Under the pieces are notes generated by a model that did no database searches, had not been told where the DNA came from, and saw only the letters and a list, made by a program, of their open reading frames with translations. 64,000 nt of DNA from NCBI GenBank assembly GCA_026545765.1, contig CM048840.1, positions 14,822,765 through 14,886,764 of the forward strand, written 5' to 3'. This DNA comes from Plantago major (Eukaryota; Streptophyta; Magnoliopsida; Lamiales; Plantaginaceae). Within the stretch, counting starts at the first letter, position 1; the number at the start of each line of letters is the position of its first letter. This document shows positions 11,690 through 24,329 of this stretch, in pieces. The translations under genes and the position numbers were made by a program.

Positions 11690-13484
11690 AATGAATTCGA
11701 CCGTTCATGGATGTACGATCGCATGCGGTAAATGATGAGTTTCTAGGAGTTTCGTAGAAGGGTTAAAGGTTTCATCTCGTTTGCCATGGGACATCCGGTT
11801 TGTGCAATTGGGGGTTGATAAAGTGTCCTCACATTGAAACTCAAGGAAACAAGCAATTTATGACGCCTCTGCAGATTCGAGCACTTGCGCGTTATGGATT
11901 CATGCCTCGATTATGTATGGATTCATCACGGTGAGGAAGCACCGTCCATGGCATACCTCCAGTGGAGGGAGGCGGGGTTTGGGGCCTATTGAGTGCCTTT
12001 CGCTTGTTAACATGTGCATGGTGTATTGGGAGGAGGATGTAGATCTGTTGGAATGCAAGTTACGTGGTAGGGAGCGTCACAAGTGATGAGGAGGGGGTGC
12101 ATGAGAATGAGGAGTTTCATCCGTTTGTCTCTGAAGCTTGTATAACTAGTAATCATTAGTTGATATATATATGAAACCAAACATTATGGTAAAATTGAAG
12201 TGATGTAACTTATATTATGTAATGCCTTAACAATTGGTCAAGCTAATATAACTTATATTACGTAGCAATTGATTGAATTATTGTGAAATTGATTTATTAC
12301 CGTAAATGAAAGACCTCGATCTAATGAATTCAAACGTGTCGTTATTATCTAATTATTCAATGAATACCGATCGTGGATGGATGTATTGTCATTCTCAATG
12401 GCAGAGTTCAATGGAGTTTTCTGAAAGGGGTTGAAGGTTTCATTGAATTTGCAATGTCAAATCCGTCTTGTGTAAAGGATGGGTTGATAAAGTGTCCTTG
12501 TCCAATGAAACAGTGCAGAAACAAGCAATACGTGACTCCTAAAGTGGTAGTCCAGCACTTGAGGAAAAATGGATTCCTTCCTGCGTATCAGGTATGGAAT
12601 CATCATGGTGAGGAAGCAGCACCGTCCAATACATATGACCAATACAGACAACGTGGAAGGAAGAGAAAAAATGAACAAGTCGGGGAACAATCCCAATCTG
12701 AAGGCGATGCTATTCGAGCTCGAGTCGAACAAATGGTGTACGATGCTGCAGGGGCGGAGTTCAGGGACACAACCAACACTGAAACCGAGGTGGAGGTGGA
12801 GGAACCACCGAATCCCGAGGATCAGTTGTTCTTTGACTTGTTAGAATCATCAAGGAAGCCGGTTTACCCGGGGTGTAAGCTCACTGAGTTGTCTTTGTTA
12901 TCTCGGCTAATGAGTTGTAAGGCTAATGGCCAGCAATCTGAAACGAGCTAATGAGTTGTTTGGAAGAAAATCCTCGGATGACAGAGGATACACTAGAGGA
13001 ACTACTTGACTCAAAAATTCCTACAGAATTTCCAGATTGGTTCCGAGAGTATGTCCGGAATCCTATTAACAACGTTACATGCATATACTTAAAGGCTCTC
13101 GCAGAGGGTCCATTCAAAAAGGTCTACACATTCCCAGGTTATATAGTCAATGGCCTTAGGTTCCACATTTGAATGTAACACGGCCATGGCGACAAGCAAC
13201 TCCGGGGTGTGTGTTAATGGTGCAGAAGAGTATGGAGACGCTACTTTGTTTGATTTCCACGGCAAGCTAAAACGAATTGTGAGGATTGGATTGCCATTTA
13301 AACGAACCTTCTTGTTTGACGTTGAGTGGTATGATCCTAATCCAGGAGGTACGAGGAAGAACGAGCGGTATGAAATGGTTGATGTGAACCAAAAGAAGAG
13401 GTACCGAACCAAGTATGAACCATTTATTCTGGCGACTCAAGCACGACAAGTGGTGTTTCTTGAATATCCAAGCGAAACGCGATA
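11690..13484 (+). pseudogene. CACTA transposase remnant with two Transpos_assoc modules and DUF4216
   Basis: A first degenerate Transpos_assoc-like start lies at 11690–11975, matching copy 1. A second, diverged one begins at 12361 (MNTDRGWMY, frameshifted near 12400) and continues in the frame 12373–12951: GVEGFIEFAMSN, LIKCPCPMKQCRN, VQHLRKNGFLPAYQVWNHHG. After a jump without the DDE core, 13150–13485 encodes a DUF4216-like region: TFECNTAMATSNSGVCVNG, VRIGLPFKRTFLFDVEWYD and KYEPFILATQARQVVFLEYP. These two domains normally bracket the transposase of plant CACTA elements; the catalytic part between them is deleted. Confidence 0.78.
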
Positions 13485-13774
13485 AGGGGAATGGTTAGTG
13501 CGGTACCTATTCGTGTTTCGCCGAAAGTGGAGTACATTGAGAAAGACGACTCAATTACCAACTCGTACCAACAAGAGGATGTCGATAAACAAGCAGAAGA
13601 TCCCATATAAGCAGATGATGAGTTGTTTGATCTGCACGAGGACCAATATGTAGTCTTAGAGGACGGCTATAATGGTATATTATGTGTATTATGAGTAATT
13701 ATATGTGTTATTATAATCATATGTATTATAACTCGTCTAACACATTTTATTGTATTTATTACATTTTTTTGCAG

Positions 13775-15760
13775 ATGCTGACAGAGGCCGTCACCTATCG
13801 TCCCCCACGCAAATACCGCATGATAGTGGTGGGTCGGGACACCGCCGTGAGGAGGGCTCGAAGATCGTGACACAGGTCTCGGATTCACGAGACCCCGGCA
13901 GAGAGAGCAAGTGGCTCTACCGGTCGCCGGACACATCTTTGGAGGGCGACCACGACGATTGTCCCTACCTCGTGTTCGATCCAAACAATCTCAACGTCAC
14001 GTGGACGGCTTGCTGTGATTTTCCTATTGGTCCCGCCAGTAAGTATTATACATTCTTCTTAAATATGTAAAACATAACTGATAATGATAGTTGACAAGTA
14101 TAAATTGTTGTACTAAAGTAATGCATATTCGTTTCTTGTATCTTATACATTGACAACTTATGGCCTGGAGGTGCACAACAAACTAGGTGACATCTTCCTG
14201 AGCGGAGAGAGCCACCAAGGTGGTGGTGAGTGTTGGAGCCACATCTCGGGAGCGCATGAGGCCGAGTACTTGATGAGCCGAGGTAAGTTAAAATATGACA
14301 TTCATTTGTTTGTAAATATAATCGTTTTAATATGAGTGGTATGTTAGCCACTGTATGTGAGTGGTATGTTAGCCACTTTATTTGGGTGATATGTTAGTCA
14401 CCATTGTGTTAGTAAATTTTAGGACAATGTGAGTGGTATGTTAGCCACTGTATGTGAGTGGTATGTTAGCCACTTTATTTGGGTGATATGTTAGTCACCA
14501 TTGTGTTAGTAAATTTTAGGACAATGTGAGTGGTATGTTAGCCACTGTATGTGAGTGGTATGTTAGCCACTTTATTTGGGTGATATGTTAGTCACCATTG
14601 TGTTAGTAAATTTTAGGACAATGTGAGTGGTATGTTAGCCACTGTATGTGAGTGGTATGTTAGCCACTATATGTGAGTGGTATGTTAGCCACTTTATTTG
14701 GGTGATATGTTAGTCACCATATCTGTTATGTTGTTAGGACATGTATTGACTTTGGATGTTGTATGAAATTGGGAATGTAGAAGGAGTACTTCATTCCCAG
14801 CAGGTTGATCCCACAGATCTGGCGCGTTTACGAGACTGTGGGATCCAAACTGTACAGGGATATGGTCTGTACGTGGAAGGCCATTCGGGATCGGGGTGGC
14901 CCAATCCCTCCACAGGTTGATGCAACGGAGTGGGACCTTTGGGATGCCTACTGGCGCCGAACTGATGTCCAGGACGTTGCTTGGACCAACAGGCAGAACC
15001 GGGCATCCCAGTCTGATACGGCAGGAAGGGCCGTTCACCACCTTGGGAGGCGATCTACTGTCACTGATTATTATCAATCGGTGCGTATATATGTGTTTTT
15101 GCAATCTAGCATTACGTGTATGTATGAAGTCTCTGCTGCTCTATTACTTGTAGATGATAAATTGTTGACTAGATCTGGTTTGATTCAGGTGGCACGGGGG
15201 GAGGTGACATCCAAGTATGCCATCTTCAAGAAGGCCAAGGCGGTATGGACCGATCGCCGGCCTCGTCTATTGCGGTATGTTTATGTTGCTTAAAGTTCAT
15301 ATTTGTACACTATTACAAGTTACTTTTTAAAAGCGATCGATCATTATATCTCGCTATTTACGATTTCAGCCGAGGTTGATGCTCGGTGGCGGTGAGGACG
15401 AGACGGGTGATGTGTTGTCAATCGAACAAGTTGACAACATCTTCCTAGAGGTCAACAAACCGGACAAAGAAGCGAATATATGGACTCGGAGCCTCGGTTT
15501 GAGCTTGGCTAGTCCGGTGCCCTCATCATCATCCCAAGAAGATTTCAGACGTCCGGTTTACACACGGACTGTGTCTCGAAATGGTGCAATCAAGGTCCGG
15601 GAACATGTTGCTCGGCTAACTCAAGAAATTGAGCAACAAAGGGACGAGATGGAGCCTTGTGACAGAGAACGAAGGAGGAGAACGAGCGCCTTGATTCTGA
15701 ATGGGCAGTTCATGTCCAGTTCGCCATCACCCACCCCCACCCCGTCGATAGCTAGTTATG
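13775..15760 (+). pseudogene. Transposase_24 (Ptta/En/Spm) gene of copy 2, decayed
   Basis: Exon-like blocks are collinear with copy 1: 13775–14040 (DDCPYLVFDP.NLNVTW), 14160–14285 (GLEVHNKLGDIFLSGE), the diagnostic block 14805–15085 (SKLYRDMVCTWKAIRDRGG, WDLWDAYWRRTDVQD, HHLGRRSTVTDYYQS), 15188–15280 (VARGEVTSKYAIFKKA) and 15376–15760 (DETGDVLSIEQVDNIFLEVN, VARLTQEIEQQRDE). Putative introns between blocks have GT and AG borders, but frameshifts are present. It probably encoded a DNA-binding accessory protein. Confidence 0.75.
14334..14722 (+). repeat. 97-bp tandem array of covarying stem-loops
   Basis: Units begin at 14334, 14431, 14528 and 14625, an exact 97-bp period. Units 1–3 hold two hairpins AGTGG-TATGTTAG-CCACT and one GGTGA-TATGTTAG-TCACC; the last holds an extra hairpin, 13 in all. 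The loop is invariant and stem changes are compensated. The array lies in a putative intron just upstream of the main Transposase_24 exon. Confidence 0.92.
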
Positions 15761-15954
15761 TATCTCAGATGTTCGGATTTTTTCATATTTACACTTGTTT
15801 GGATAATTTCTCCATTCAATATTACTTTTTATTCATTGAAACATTTTCCATATTATTGATTTATTATCGAACATTATATTGATTAAATAGGTGAACTACG
15901 AAAATAGGGATTAATATGAAATAAATAGTGACTAAGTAGTGACGAATTCACGAT

Positions 15955-16225
15955 GTGAATTAGTGACGGAATTTCAAATTCCGTCACTAGTCCAATTAAA
16001 ATATTTAGCGACGGATAGAATCTATCCGTCGCTAAATTTCGGAATTAAAAAAAAAATAATTGGTCAATCCGTCGTCCAATCCGTCGCGAATTGGACGACG
16101 GATTGTTATCCGTCGCCACAGCTCCAGGGGGCGACGGATTTTCTATCCGTCGCCCGATCCGTCGCCAGAGCTGGGGCGACGGATAGCTGGCCTGTAGCGA
16201 CGGATCTATCCGTCGCTACAGGCCA
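15955..16225. repeat. CACTA 3' subterminal inverted repeats, copy 2
   Basis: The region is dense in GCGACGGAT and ATCCGTCGC units, mirroring the 5' end and the 3' end of copy 1. Confidence 0.85.
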
Positions 16226-17580
16226 GATTTTTTGTAGTGGGTATAGTGAAAAAAAAAAAAAATGCTTCTAAGAGAATTGACTCTCAATCCCGTGCAATTG
16301 CAGAACTTTATTGCAAATACAATATTCCTCAAAAGTGTATGATCTTATATTCTATCTTTAGCACGATCTATGATAAGGCACACAATCAAGTCTTTTAAAC
16401 AGGTCGAGTTCTATCCAACCCGTTCCGAACATGCACGTACCATTCAAATAAAAGCATACCACTCGAGTATATACCTCACACCCGTTCCATACCATTAAAC
16501 CATGATCCAACTCGACCTAACTCGATAAAACACGACCCTCTTGTAGTGTAATAATAAATGTTTATAGGGGTGGGTCCTTAAACAAAAAATGATTTTTTTT
16601 ACGATAAATGCGAACGGTTAAACCACCCCCACCCCTAAAATATCACTCATCAACATGTGAAAATCTAAATTTATAAAATAATATATTTTCTTGGGGACAC
16701 AACCCCCCCCCCCCCCCCCCCCGAATAAAATCACTGAAACATGTAATACAGATGATATTAGTGACTCTCCCAAAATAAATTTCACCATAGGATGTGATTA
16801 TCCACCCGATTAATTGTGATTTATACTTTTTCATTTTATTTTGATTCGTGTTGGACGTGTTCATTTTCTAAACACGTACCGGTTGATAATTAACAATTAT
16901 TGGATGGGTGCTGGTTGAGGACCCGTTTCATATTTACGGGGTTCCAACCTGTCGTGTTTTAAAATGTTTCGAATATGGATGTACCATAACCCATTTAAAA
17001 GCCAGTTGGAGTATCATCTATCATATTTATGTTATTCGTATTTAAGCACTTAACAAAATTATCGTGCATTTGTAACATATCATATTGATTGTTCTCATCT
17101 ACTATGTCACTGGGTGCAACAACATCTTGGAGATGAAAATATTGTGCGTCGGTAATATAATTAGGCACACATGAGCATTAACGTTATTATAAATTATGTT
17201 GGAAAATTCCGTGGGAGCATATAATATAATAAAATGAAATTTACAATAAACAAAGGCATAAAACTTACCCGAACATATGTCTGTCTTTTAGGTCCCCAAT
17301 TAACTCATAACTTTAATCTGGAATACTCGACATATTATATATGGCCTATATCTTCAGCTCTTAAGCCAAGACGTCTAAGACCTTTAAATATCGAAAAATA
17401 TAATGTTAGTGAAATTGAACACGCTTAAAATACATCTAATACACTTATAATAATTTAGACTAAACCAACATGATCGTTACAAAGATATGTTTTGATACTA
17501 AACATGGTTATTTTTATTTGCTCTGTCCATTTTTATCTATAGGACTGACCTTAAAGTATTAATTTGTGAAAATAATTATA

Positions 17581-17653
17581 TAATATATATATACATATAT
17601 ACATACATACATACGTACGTACGTACGTACGTACGTACGTATGTATGTATGTA
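17581..17653. repeat. Palindromic (ATAC)/(GTAC)/(TATG) microsatellite
   Basis: (CATA)n passes into (CGTA)n and then (TGTA)n, making one long near-perfect inverted repeat that ends directly at the Helitron B 3' terminus (17654). Confidence 0.9.
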
Positions 17654-17789
17654 CTAGTTAATGGCCCGTCGATACTCGACAGGGCATGGAGCCCAAACTC
17701 AAAATAAGAAATGAATATATCGTATAATAAAATATTAAAGTTAATGAACATAGCGTATCATATGTTTTACCATGTTCGTCTTATATGAA

Positions 17790-18120
17790 TACATTGAATC
17801 TCTTCTTACTGGTAACCATAGAGAGAGAACATGCAATTGTTCACGTTTGAATACGGGTGAGGTGGTAGAGTCCGACGTGTGAGAAAGATTGCCAAGGACT
17901 TTTGTTTATGGTCATTGCAAAATAGACGATATGGGGAACTATATTCTATCAAAATTGACAGGGAACTTCGCCTTGTAGAATGGGCTAACCATCAAAATTT
18001 GAATGATAAACCTTTTGGGCTGGGTAGACTACCGATATTATATTTGCCTCAATGATATGCTTTCTAACATTAGTAACTATGAGCTAGACTTGTTCCATTT
18101 TACAATTCGGTAGTTAGATC
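17790..18120 (-). pseudogene. Second copy of the Helitron helicase C-terminal segment
   Basis: The segment is collinear with 18530–18850 (both contain the equivalents of the 'NKSQGQ' and 'LYVALSR' coding parts), strongly diverged and without an open frame. With 23830–24030 it suggests an older element around, or a duplication of, the RepHel gene. Confidence 0.6.
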
Positions 18121-18309
18121 TATATATCTGATAAGCATTATCATGCATACGCTTAAGAATGCTATAGTGAAAATTGGTATATTTAAGGTGGTTCAGAAAA
18201 CAATGTATAATATGAGGATCATAGTTTGTAAGAATAACAAATTCTTGACGTACAAGAATAATAGTTTTGCATTGAGTAAAATCTAGTAAATTACTGGTAA
18301 GACTTGACT

Positions 18310-21300
18310 TCATATGAAGGCATCCGTACCTGTAAAACTATAAGGATATACACTTAGATGTATTATAAATTGAGAAACATAAAACATAAATGAAATTATG
18401 CAAGTTAACAAATATGTATGAAAAATAAATTTACCCCATAATTTATCGAAAACTTCTTTGTAAACCACGTTGGTTGTCATGTCGTACGTCTCACCTTCAT
18501 TATCACATATGAGTACTTTCAGTCCCTTTCTACTTATAACTCTAGAGAGAGCAACATACAGTTGTCTGTGGCTGAATATAGGAGAAGGTAGGTAGACACC
18601 GACATGAGAGAGAGACTGTCCCTGACTTTTATTTATCGTCATTGCAAAGCAAACGGATATAGGAAACTGTTTCCTATCAAAACTTAGAGGAAACTCAATC
18701 TCATCAGATGGGCTCATCGTCATCCTAGGGATGAAAACCTTTTGACCGGCATTCATTTAAGATATCATTCTTGCTTCTATGATATGTTTCCCCAGATTAG
18801 TTACTATAAGCCTTGTTCCATTGCACAACTCAGAAGCCTGGTTAATATTTCTCAAAAGCATGATCATTCATCCAACCTTAAGCACTATTCTATGATTAGG
18901 TAGTCCCGAACAATTAATAGTGTTCAAGAATTCTACTGAGAATAATTCTGCCATTTCACTATCTACTGACTCGGTCTTGCTTATGCTATCAGCACTCAAG
19001 CACTCCACAAAATCACCATGCATTTTAGACATGACATAGTCATTTATCTCATTGATCATTTCATTAGTTAGTGCAAGAACAGCACGGTGATGGAAGTATT
19101 CCGGATCTATAGTTGGATAGGCTAAGTGATCCAAAAGGGAAGGATATGTGCAGTCTACAATGGTGGAAATAGGATTACTTACTTCACGAATAAGTATGTT
19201 ATCATGTAACTTGATGTCTACCTCGACATCATTGGGTTTGCCGCGACCCCATCACCGACTTATAGTATCCACTCGGCAAAATCTTTAGTTTCACTAACCT
19301 CAACAGCTGATGATCCGGTCTGAATAGAAAAAAAGGTGTTAATTAAAAAGAACAACATAACAGAACAATTCATATGATAGTAACCGAGAATTTTTAGAGT
19401 TTACCTGCAATCGCATGTTTTTTGTGAGTTTTAGAACCTCACATGAATTCCACAGTATCAAAGAGCATAGAGAGGCATTTACAATATCAAATCTGCTACC
19501 ACCAGGAACAACTGGCAAAATTTGCCTGAAATCTCCACCGAATACCACTACTAAGCCACCGAAAGGATCATCTGGACATTTCATAACATCTCTTAGACTC
19601 CTGTCGAGTGCCTCAAAGCAATGTTTGTTGGTCATCGGTGCCTCATCCCAAATTATAAGTTTGGTTTGCTTGAGTAAGCCGGTGACATCAAAATCCGACT
19701 TCAACTTGCTGCATGTTGATTCCTCATGACACTTAATAGGAATATCAAACCTAGAATGAGCAGTCCTACCTCTAGGTAGCAAGAGTGATGCAATACCACT
19801 TAATGCTACTGGAAGCACTATATCTCCTCTAGCACGCAAGCCGGAACACAACGTCCTCCAAATAAAAGTCTTGTTTGTACCACCATAGCTGTATAAAAAG
19901 AACACACCACCTCTGCCCCTGTCAACTGCATCCATAATCTTATCGTAAATTGTACGCTCAAACGTGGGTAAAGTCCATCGAATTTTGATCTCATGGCATC
20001 TCTGTCGTATGACATCTCATCAACTATAAACTGATTCGTGGCGTTGTCAGTTATAGACTCATATGGGATTGGCATAGACTCAAAAAAAGCAAGACTGCTG
20101 CAGTTTGCTTTCAATAGCTTCTCAATTTCAAGCAACGCTAGGTTATGGATTTGTTCATCTGTAAGCCTCAAACCTGAATCGCGAAATGAATCGAAATAAG
20201 TAATAAGTAAATGTATAGCATTTTCGTATTTCGGTAAAATATAAAATTTACTAACAAATTACCAGGATTATGAGAAGTTTTTTACTTGATGTATAGAATG
20301 TTGTCAGATAAGAAGTTACATGTCTTCCTCCATACCTCCTCTGGTCTCGCCATGCTTCGAGAAAGAAGAAGCATCGATCGTAAAAAGATGACGAAGGAAA
20401 CGTGCTAATCCCTAATGACTTGCCTCAGTAATTCCACGGACATACTCCATGTCATCTGTTAGTAGGCCTAAAGCCACACATGAGTCCTTGCATGTCTCGT
20501 AAACAACACCGTTCACTGTTCTAATATCCTGGAAACATGTTGCACCTCTAACATGATCCAACATAAGTCGCATATAGTACATGTTTTCAAATGCCATCGG
20601 CAAATTATACATCCTTCCAACAGCTTGTGCCTTAGTTTTTCTACGGAACCACTTCTTCAGGCCATCCTTCCAGTAATACTCACGGGGCAACTCAGGATAC
20701 GTAAATTTCCTAGCTTCCGGGTCAACCTTGTTCAGCTCAAACCATTCAAGAAACTTTGACTGCTTAACTGAAGGCTTATCGAGCAGATCCGTCATGTAAT
20801 CTCCATCTTTGAAAGGTACCCCCTGCTCATCCTCTAGATGAAATGCCAAACTCTCAACCGCAGGTATCCTATAATGTATCTAGAATACAAAATTTCTCCA
20901 TATTGCCTCACATGCTGAAACATATCGGCAATTAATTAGTATGCCTCTTAATCTCATCATTAATATTTGTCTATGAATGTAACACCCGCTCTGTCCCTTC
21001 CTTTCAACATGTACTTGAACAAATATTTCATTGAAGCCCCACCTTTATAGTATTCTATGTTAATGTGAGATTGGTACTTCAGGAGCAACTGAGCATTGTA
21101 GGGGACAACAAAATTGTTTAAAAATGTCGATTCATATACTAAGTTCGGCAACAAATAAATCTAGGTTTACGACAATAAACTAAGCATAATATTTAATTAA
21201 TATAAATCTACATGTTGTCAAGCTGAACTCCATTTTTATCGACGGTGACACCTGTGTCCCTTCTTCGATATATGTGATATCCAACATCGACAACATAGGT

Positions 21301-23181
21301 ATTTTCGTTGTAGCTATTTGGAAAATGTTTGGAGCACCTGTTGTCCTCCATGCATGGAGAAGTAGGTCTAGCCGGACCACATGGTCCGTGAATCATATAG
21401 GTTGACAATATACGTCGTACAATTCTGGATTAGTATCCTTGTCGGGTAACTCTGCACATATGTAGTCATCAATGTTATTTTTAATCTTCTCCTTACCCGC
21501 CTTATTCAGGATTACCAAAATATGAACATGCGGAAGTCCTTGCTTTTGGAACTCAACGGTGTATATGACTAAAAAAATTCATAGTAATAGATATTATAAA
21601 GCATTTTTGGATTTCATAGAATATAAACACGTAGAGACAAAAAAAAAAATTGCGTGCTTTTAGTTTTCCAAACATATGTCCATCCTTTATATCACTGATC
21701 AACTCATCGAGTTTCATCTTGAAGAGTCGACATATGATATCAGGCTTGTTTTTCGGTCTCAACCCAAGACTCTCAACATACCTTGTGATCTCTGGCCACT
21801 TTGGATTGCATGTAAATATTATGAACAGGCACGGATATCCTGCCCACTTGCGTATAACCATAGAATCCTGGTACATCTGCATGTACCATCTAGCACCCCC
21901 TAGATAAGATGATGGCAGTATGGAGAGACTACCACATGATGTAGGATCATATTCAAAGTTATCAACTTTGCTGGCAATCTTCTCATAAGATTTGTATCTA
22001 AGCTTTGGTTGATTGTGACGAATCCACTGAAGTCTTTGTGACTCCATCATCATGTAGGAATCAACAATAAACTGTTGAAACAATCTCCTGCCAAGTATAA
22101 GCTGGTGACCTTCTCCCTCCCTGTGTTGAATTTTGAATGCTAAGAACTCCCTAAGTGTGAGATCTGGCCTCTTACTGTATGTAGTTCTGGTATCTCTGTA
22201 TACCAACCATCTTCTGCATACACGAACAATAGTGGGTAATGCAGATCTAGGGATATAGCATGGAAGAAATTCATTTATCCTTTGCAAATATCCAGTCGAC
22301 TTCAACTCAACCATGATATCCCTCTTATGCCTCACATTCTCAATGTCTCCTTCAATAATGGCAGCAACCTTTGATGCAGTAGGTAAATTATAGGTCCGTC
22401 CATCCTTGGCACATTTTGCTATAAGCTGCAGACTAATATATGCTGAGTTATTAAGAGATATACGATCCCTGGACATCCTATATGTTTTGGCATAAGGATT
22501 ATATTGGTCGACCATATCTTCGATGCTGGTTGTTACAGAAGTGTCCAAACCCTTCACATCACCACTGGCATACATGCATATATACAAATTTACTTAAATG
22601 AACTAATTATCGTGTAACATTATTATTATAAGGAATTTTATTAAACAATATATAGATATTACTAGCACTAACCCAAGAGCATTGATTTTGTTATGTACTT
22701 CGTGCTCAGTGTCATAGATGTATAGTTGAGCAAACTTTGGTTCTTTTCCTTCGTCTGGCAACAAAGAGCCAATTTTGTGGAAATTCTAACCACCCATCTT
22801 GAAACAATAAGGACCCCGACCTTTGTTAACCTCTTTGTCTATTTTTCCACCCATAGAAGTAAAAGAGAACATCATGTTATATGCCCATAAGTTCTCAATG
22901 ATACTCCGACTATTCTCGTGTCTATCCTCTAGGAGATCACTTAACAACTGAGGTGGTTGTTGAAGAATTGGAAGCTTGACCAGACCTCTCATGCAACATG
23001 GGGTGAACTTAGGATTCTTTTTTTTTTTTTTTTGATTAGGTGGTCTCCTTTCTTCAAACCAGAACAAAGCACCACAATGTTCACATTTATACTCTGGATC
23101 ACCCATGTCCAAATACGTTGCACATGCATTTGGAGCAATAATTTTATAGGAGAGACTACAAAATATGTAATTGCCATCCAT
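18310..23181 (-). pseudogene. Helitron RepHel (Rep endonuclease–PIF1-like helicase), decayed
   Basis: Minus-strand blocks in order: an N-terminal zinc-finger-like part (22786–23181: YKCEHCGALFWFEER, then FTPCCMRGLVKLP); a Helitron_like_N region (21553–22587: LREFLAFKIQHREGEGHQLI, then FTCNPKWPEITRY); the Rep HUH motif LPHVHIL (His codons within 21522–21530); a two-tyrosine motif KYLFKYMLKG (near 20990–21020); then helicase blocks 20412–20849, 19339–20171 (Walker A-like YGGTNKT, Walker B-like LIIWDEAPM, FGGDFRQILPV) and 18310–18756 ([27 protein letters not shown]). RepHel nicks and unwinds DNA for rolling-circle transposition. Stops and frameshifts separate the blocks, and Walker A has Asn where Gly of GTGKT is expected, so the gene looks inactive. 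Confidence 0.85.
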
Positions 23182-23185
23182 TATC

Positions 23186-23829
23186 TTATGTTTGGAGAAA
23201 TAATAAGGGTTATTACATTGAGCCCCATCGGAGCTGAAAATCTAAGAATTGGACATGTGAAATGGATTGTATTTTAACGTTCAAATGTTGGAGTTGACCT
23301 CAGTTAGAAATTGGGACATTTTTGCAATTGAAAGAATGTCAATGGATATTATTTGTGCTTTTTCTCAATGTAATGAATGGGTGTTCATTAGAGACTTAAT
23401 TGTTCATATTTTGGGTTGCAATTTATCTACTTTGTTATTGTTTGTTAACAATAATAATAATATGGGCAGAAATGTCTTTTCAGTTATTAATTCGAGTTGT
23501 GGTCGAGTTTGTGTGGACTAAAATGTAATTTTGTTATTCTCGTTCATTGTCATCTATTTTTTACTAATGTGTAATTACAAAATCTAACATGGTGCATGAA
23601 TGAAATTTTAACAATTAATTTGTATATCTTTGCAAAATTAATAATGATTTTGATCAATGTCACATAAACCGTTTTCGCACCAGCTCCATTGGTTTGGATT
23701 TACCATAATAATAAAATAAATTATTTATCATCGAGTATCTATAATTCTAATGGATACTAAATGATGTATGTCGAATATTTTTTTAAACGAAATATGTGAA
23801 AGATACATAAAATTGAGTGTAGAGGTTTA
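23186..23829. other. Helitron interior without recognised gene
   Basis: An 84-codon plus-strand frame (23267–23521) has no recognisable domain. I see nothing else to support a gene here. Confidence 0.4.
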
Positions 23830-24030
23830 AAAAAATGCACCCAAGAGCAATGATCATGTTGTCAATTATGTGTTCAACGTCATATATGTACCGTTGCCAA
23901 AACTTTGGAGTTTGTACTTTGTTGGGCAACAATGTTCCAATTTTGTGATCATTTTAGCCACCTATCTTAAAGCAATAAGTACATTTTCATTTATTGATTT
24001 CCTTGTCTATTTTCAACCCATTGAAGTAAA
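23830..24030 (-). pseudogene. Second copy of the RepHel N-terminal segment
   Basis: Similar along its length to 22670–22860 (shared stretches such as CCCAAGAGCA, CCAATTTTGTG and CCTTGTCTATTTT), diverged and non-coding. Confidence 0.6.
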
Positions 24031-24329
24031 TACGAATATGTTGTTATATGCACTAATAATAGAACAATTATATAAATTGAGTACCTACTGGATAAACAAC
24101 TAATACTTGTACAACATATTTCCAAATTAGTATAGTTCAAAACAATAATCATGAAAAGATCAAAAAAAATAAAATTAGAGCATAGCGACTACTAATGGAC
24201 AAAATTCTACATTAAATGCCTCGATTTATTCTATAATGTAAAGAAAAAGATGCAAATCTATAATCTGCAGACTTAGGAGATTTAATCACCAAAGAGAAAT
24301 CCGCTTTAATTAATTACTACATGTTGACA

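Larger units (their letters stand above)
10637..16239 (+). mobile_element. CACTA (En/Spm-like) transposon, copy 2, complete termini
   Basis: It starts CACTACAAGAAAAA at 10637 and ends TTTTTTGTAGTG at 16239, with a perfect 3-bp target duplication GGT (10634–10636 and 16240–16242). Subterminal GACGGAT repeats lie at both ends (10660–10905 and 15955–16225). Length is 5603 bp. It carries remnants of a transposase gene (about 11690–13484) and a Transposase_24 gene (about 13775–15760), both broken, so it looks non-autonomous. The uninterrupted site is preserved at 34062–34100. It shares strongly similar blocks with copy 1 and is in the same orientation. Confidence 0.95.
10607..17450 (-). mobile_element. 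Helitron A (non-autonomous), split by CACTA copy 2
   Basis: On the minus strand the 3' end reads a hairpin CCCATCGAGTATCGACGGG, then CCATAA and CTAG at 10610–10607, with flanking A on plus at 10606 (T on minus). The body continues from 16240 to about 17450 and is collinear, inverted, with Helitron E (30760–34100); it shares the segment also seen at 30790–30860 near that element's 5' end. CACTA copy 2 (10637–16239) interrupts it. Without the insertion, Helitron A would be about 1.2 kb. A 20-C run at 16703–16722 lies inside. Confidence 0.75.

Noticed and set aside
12095..12140. Short acidic coding-like stretch in CACTA copy 2 taken for a captured host gene
   Set aside because: Too short and degenerate to link to any host gene; more likely transposase debris.
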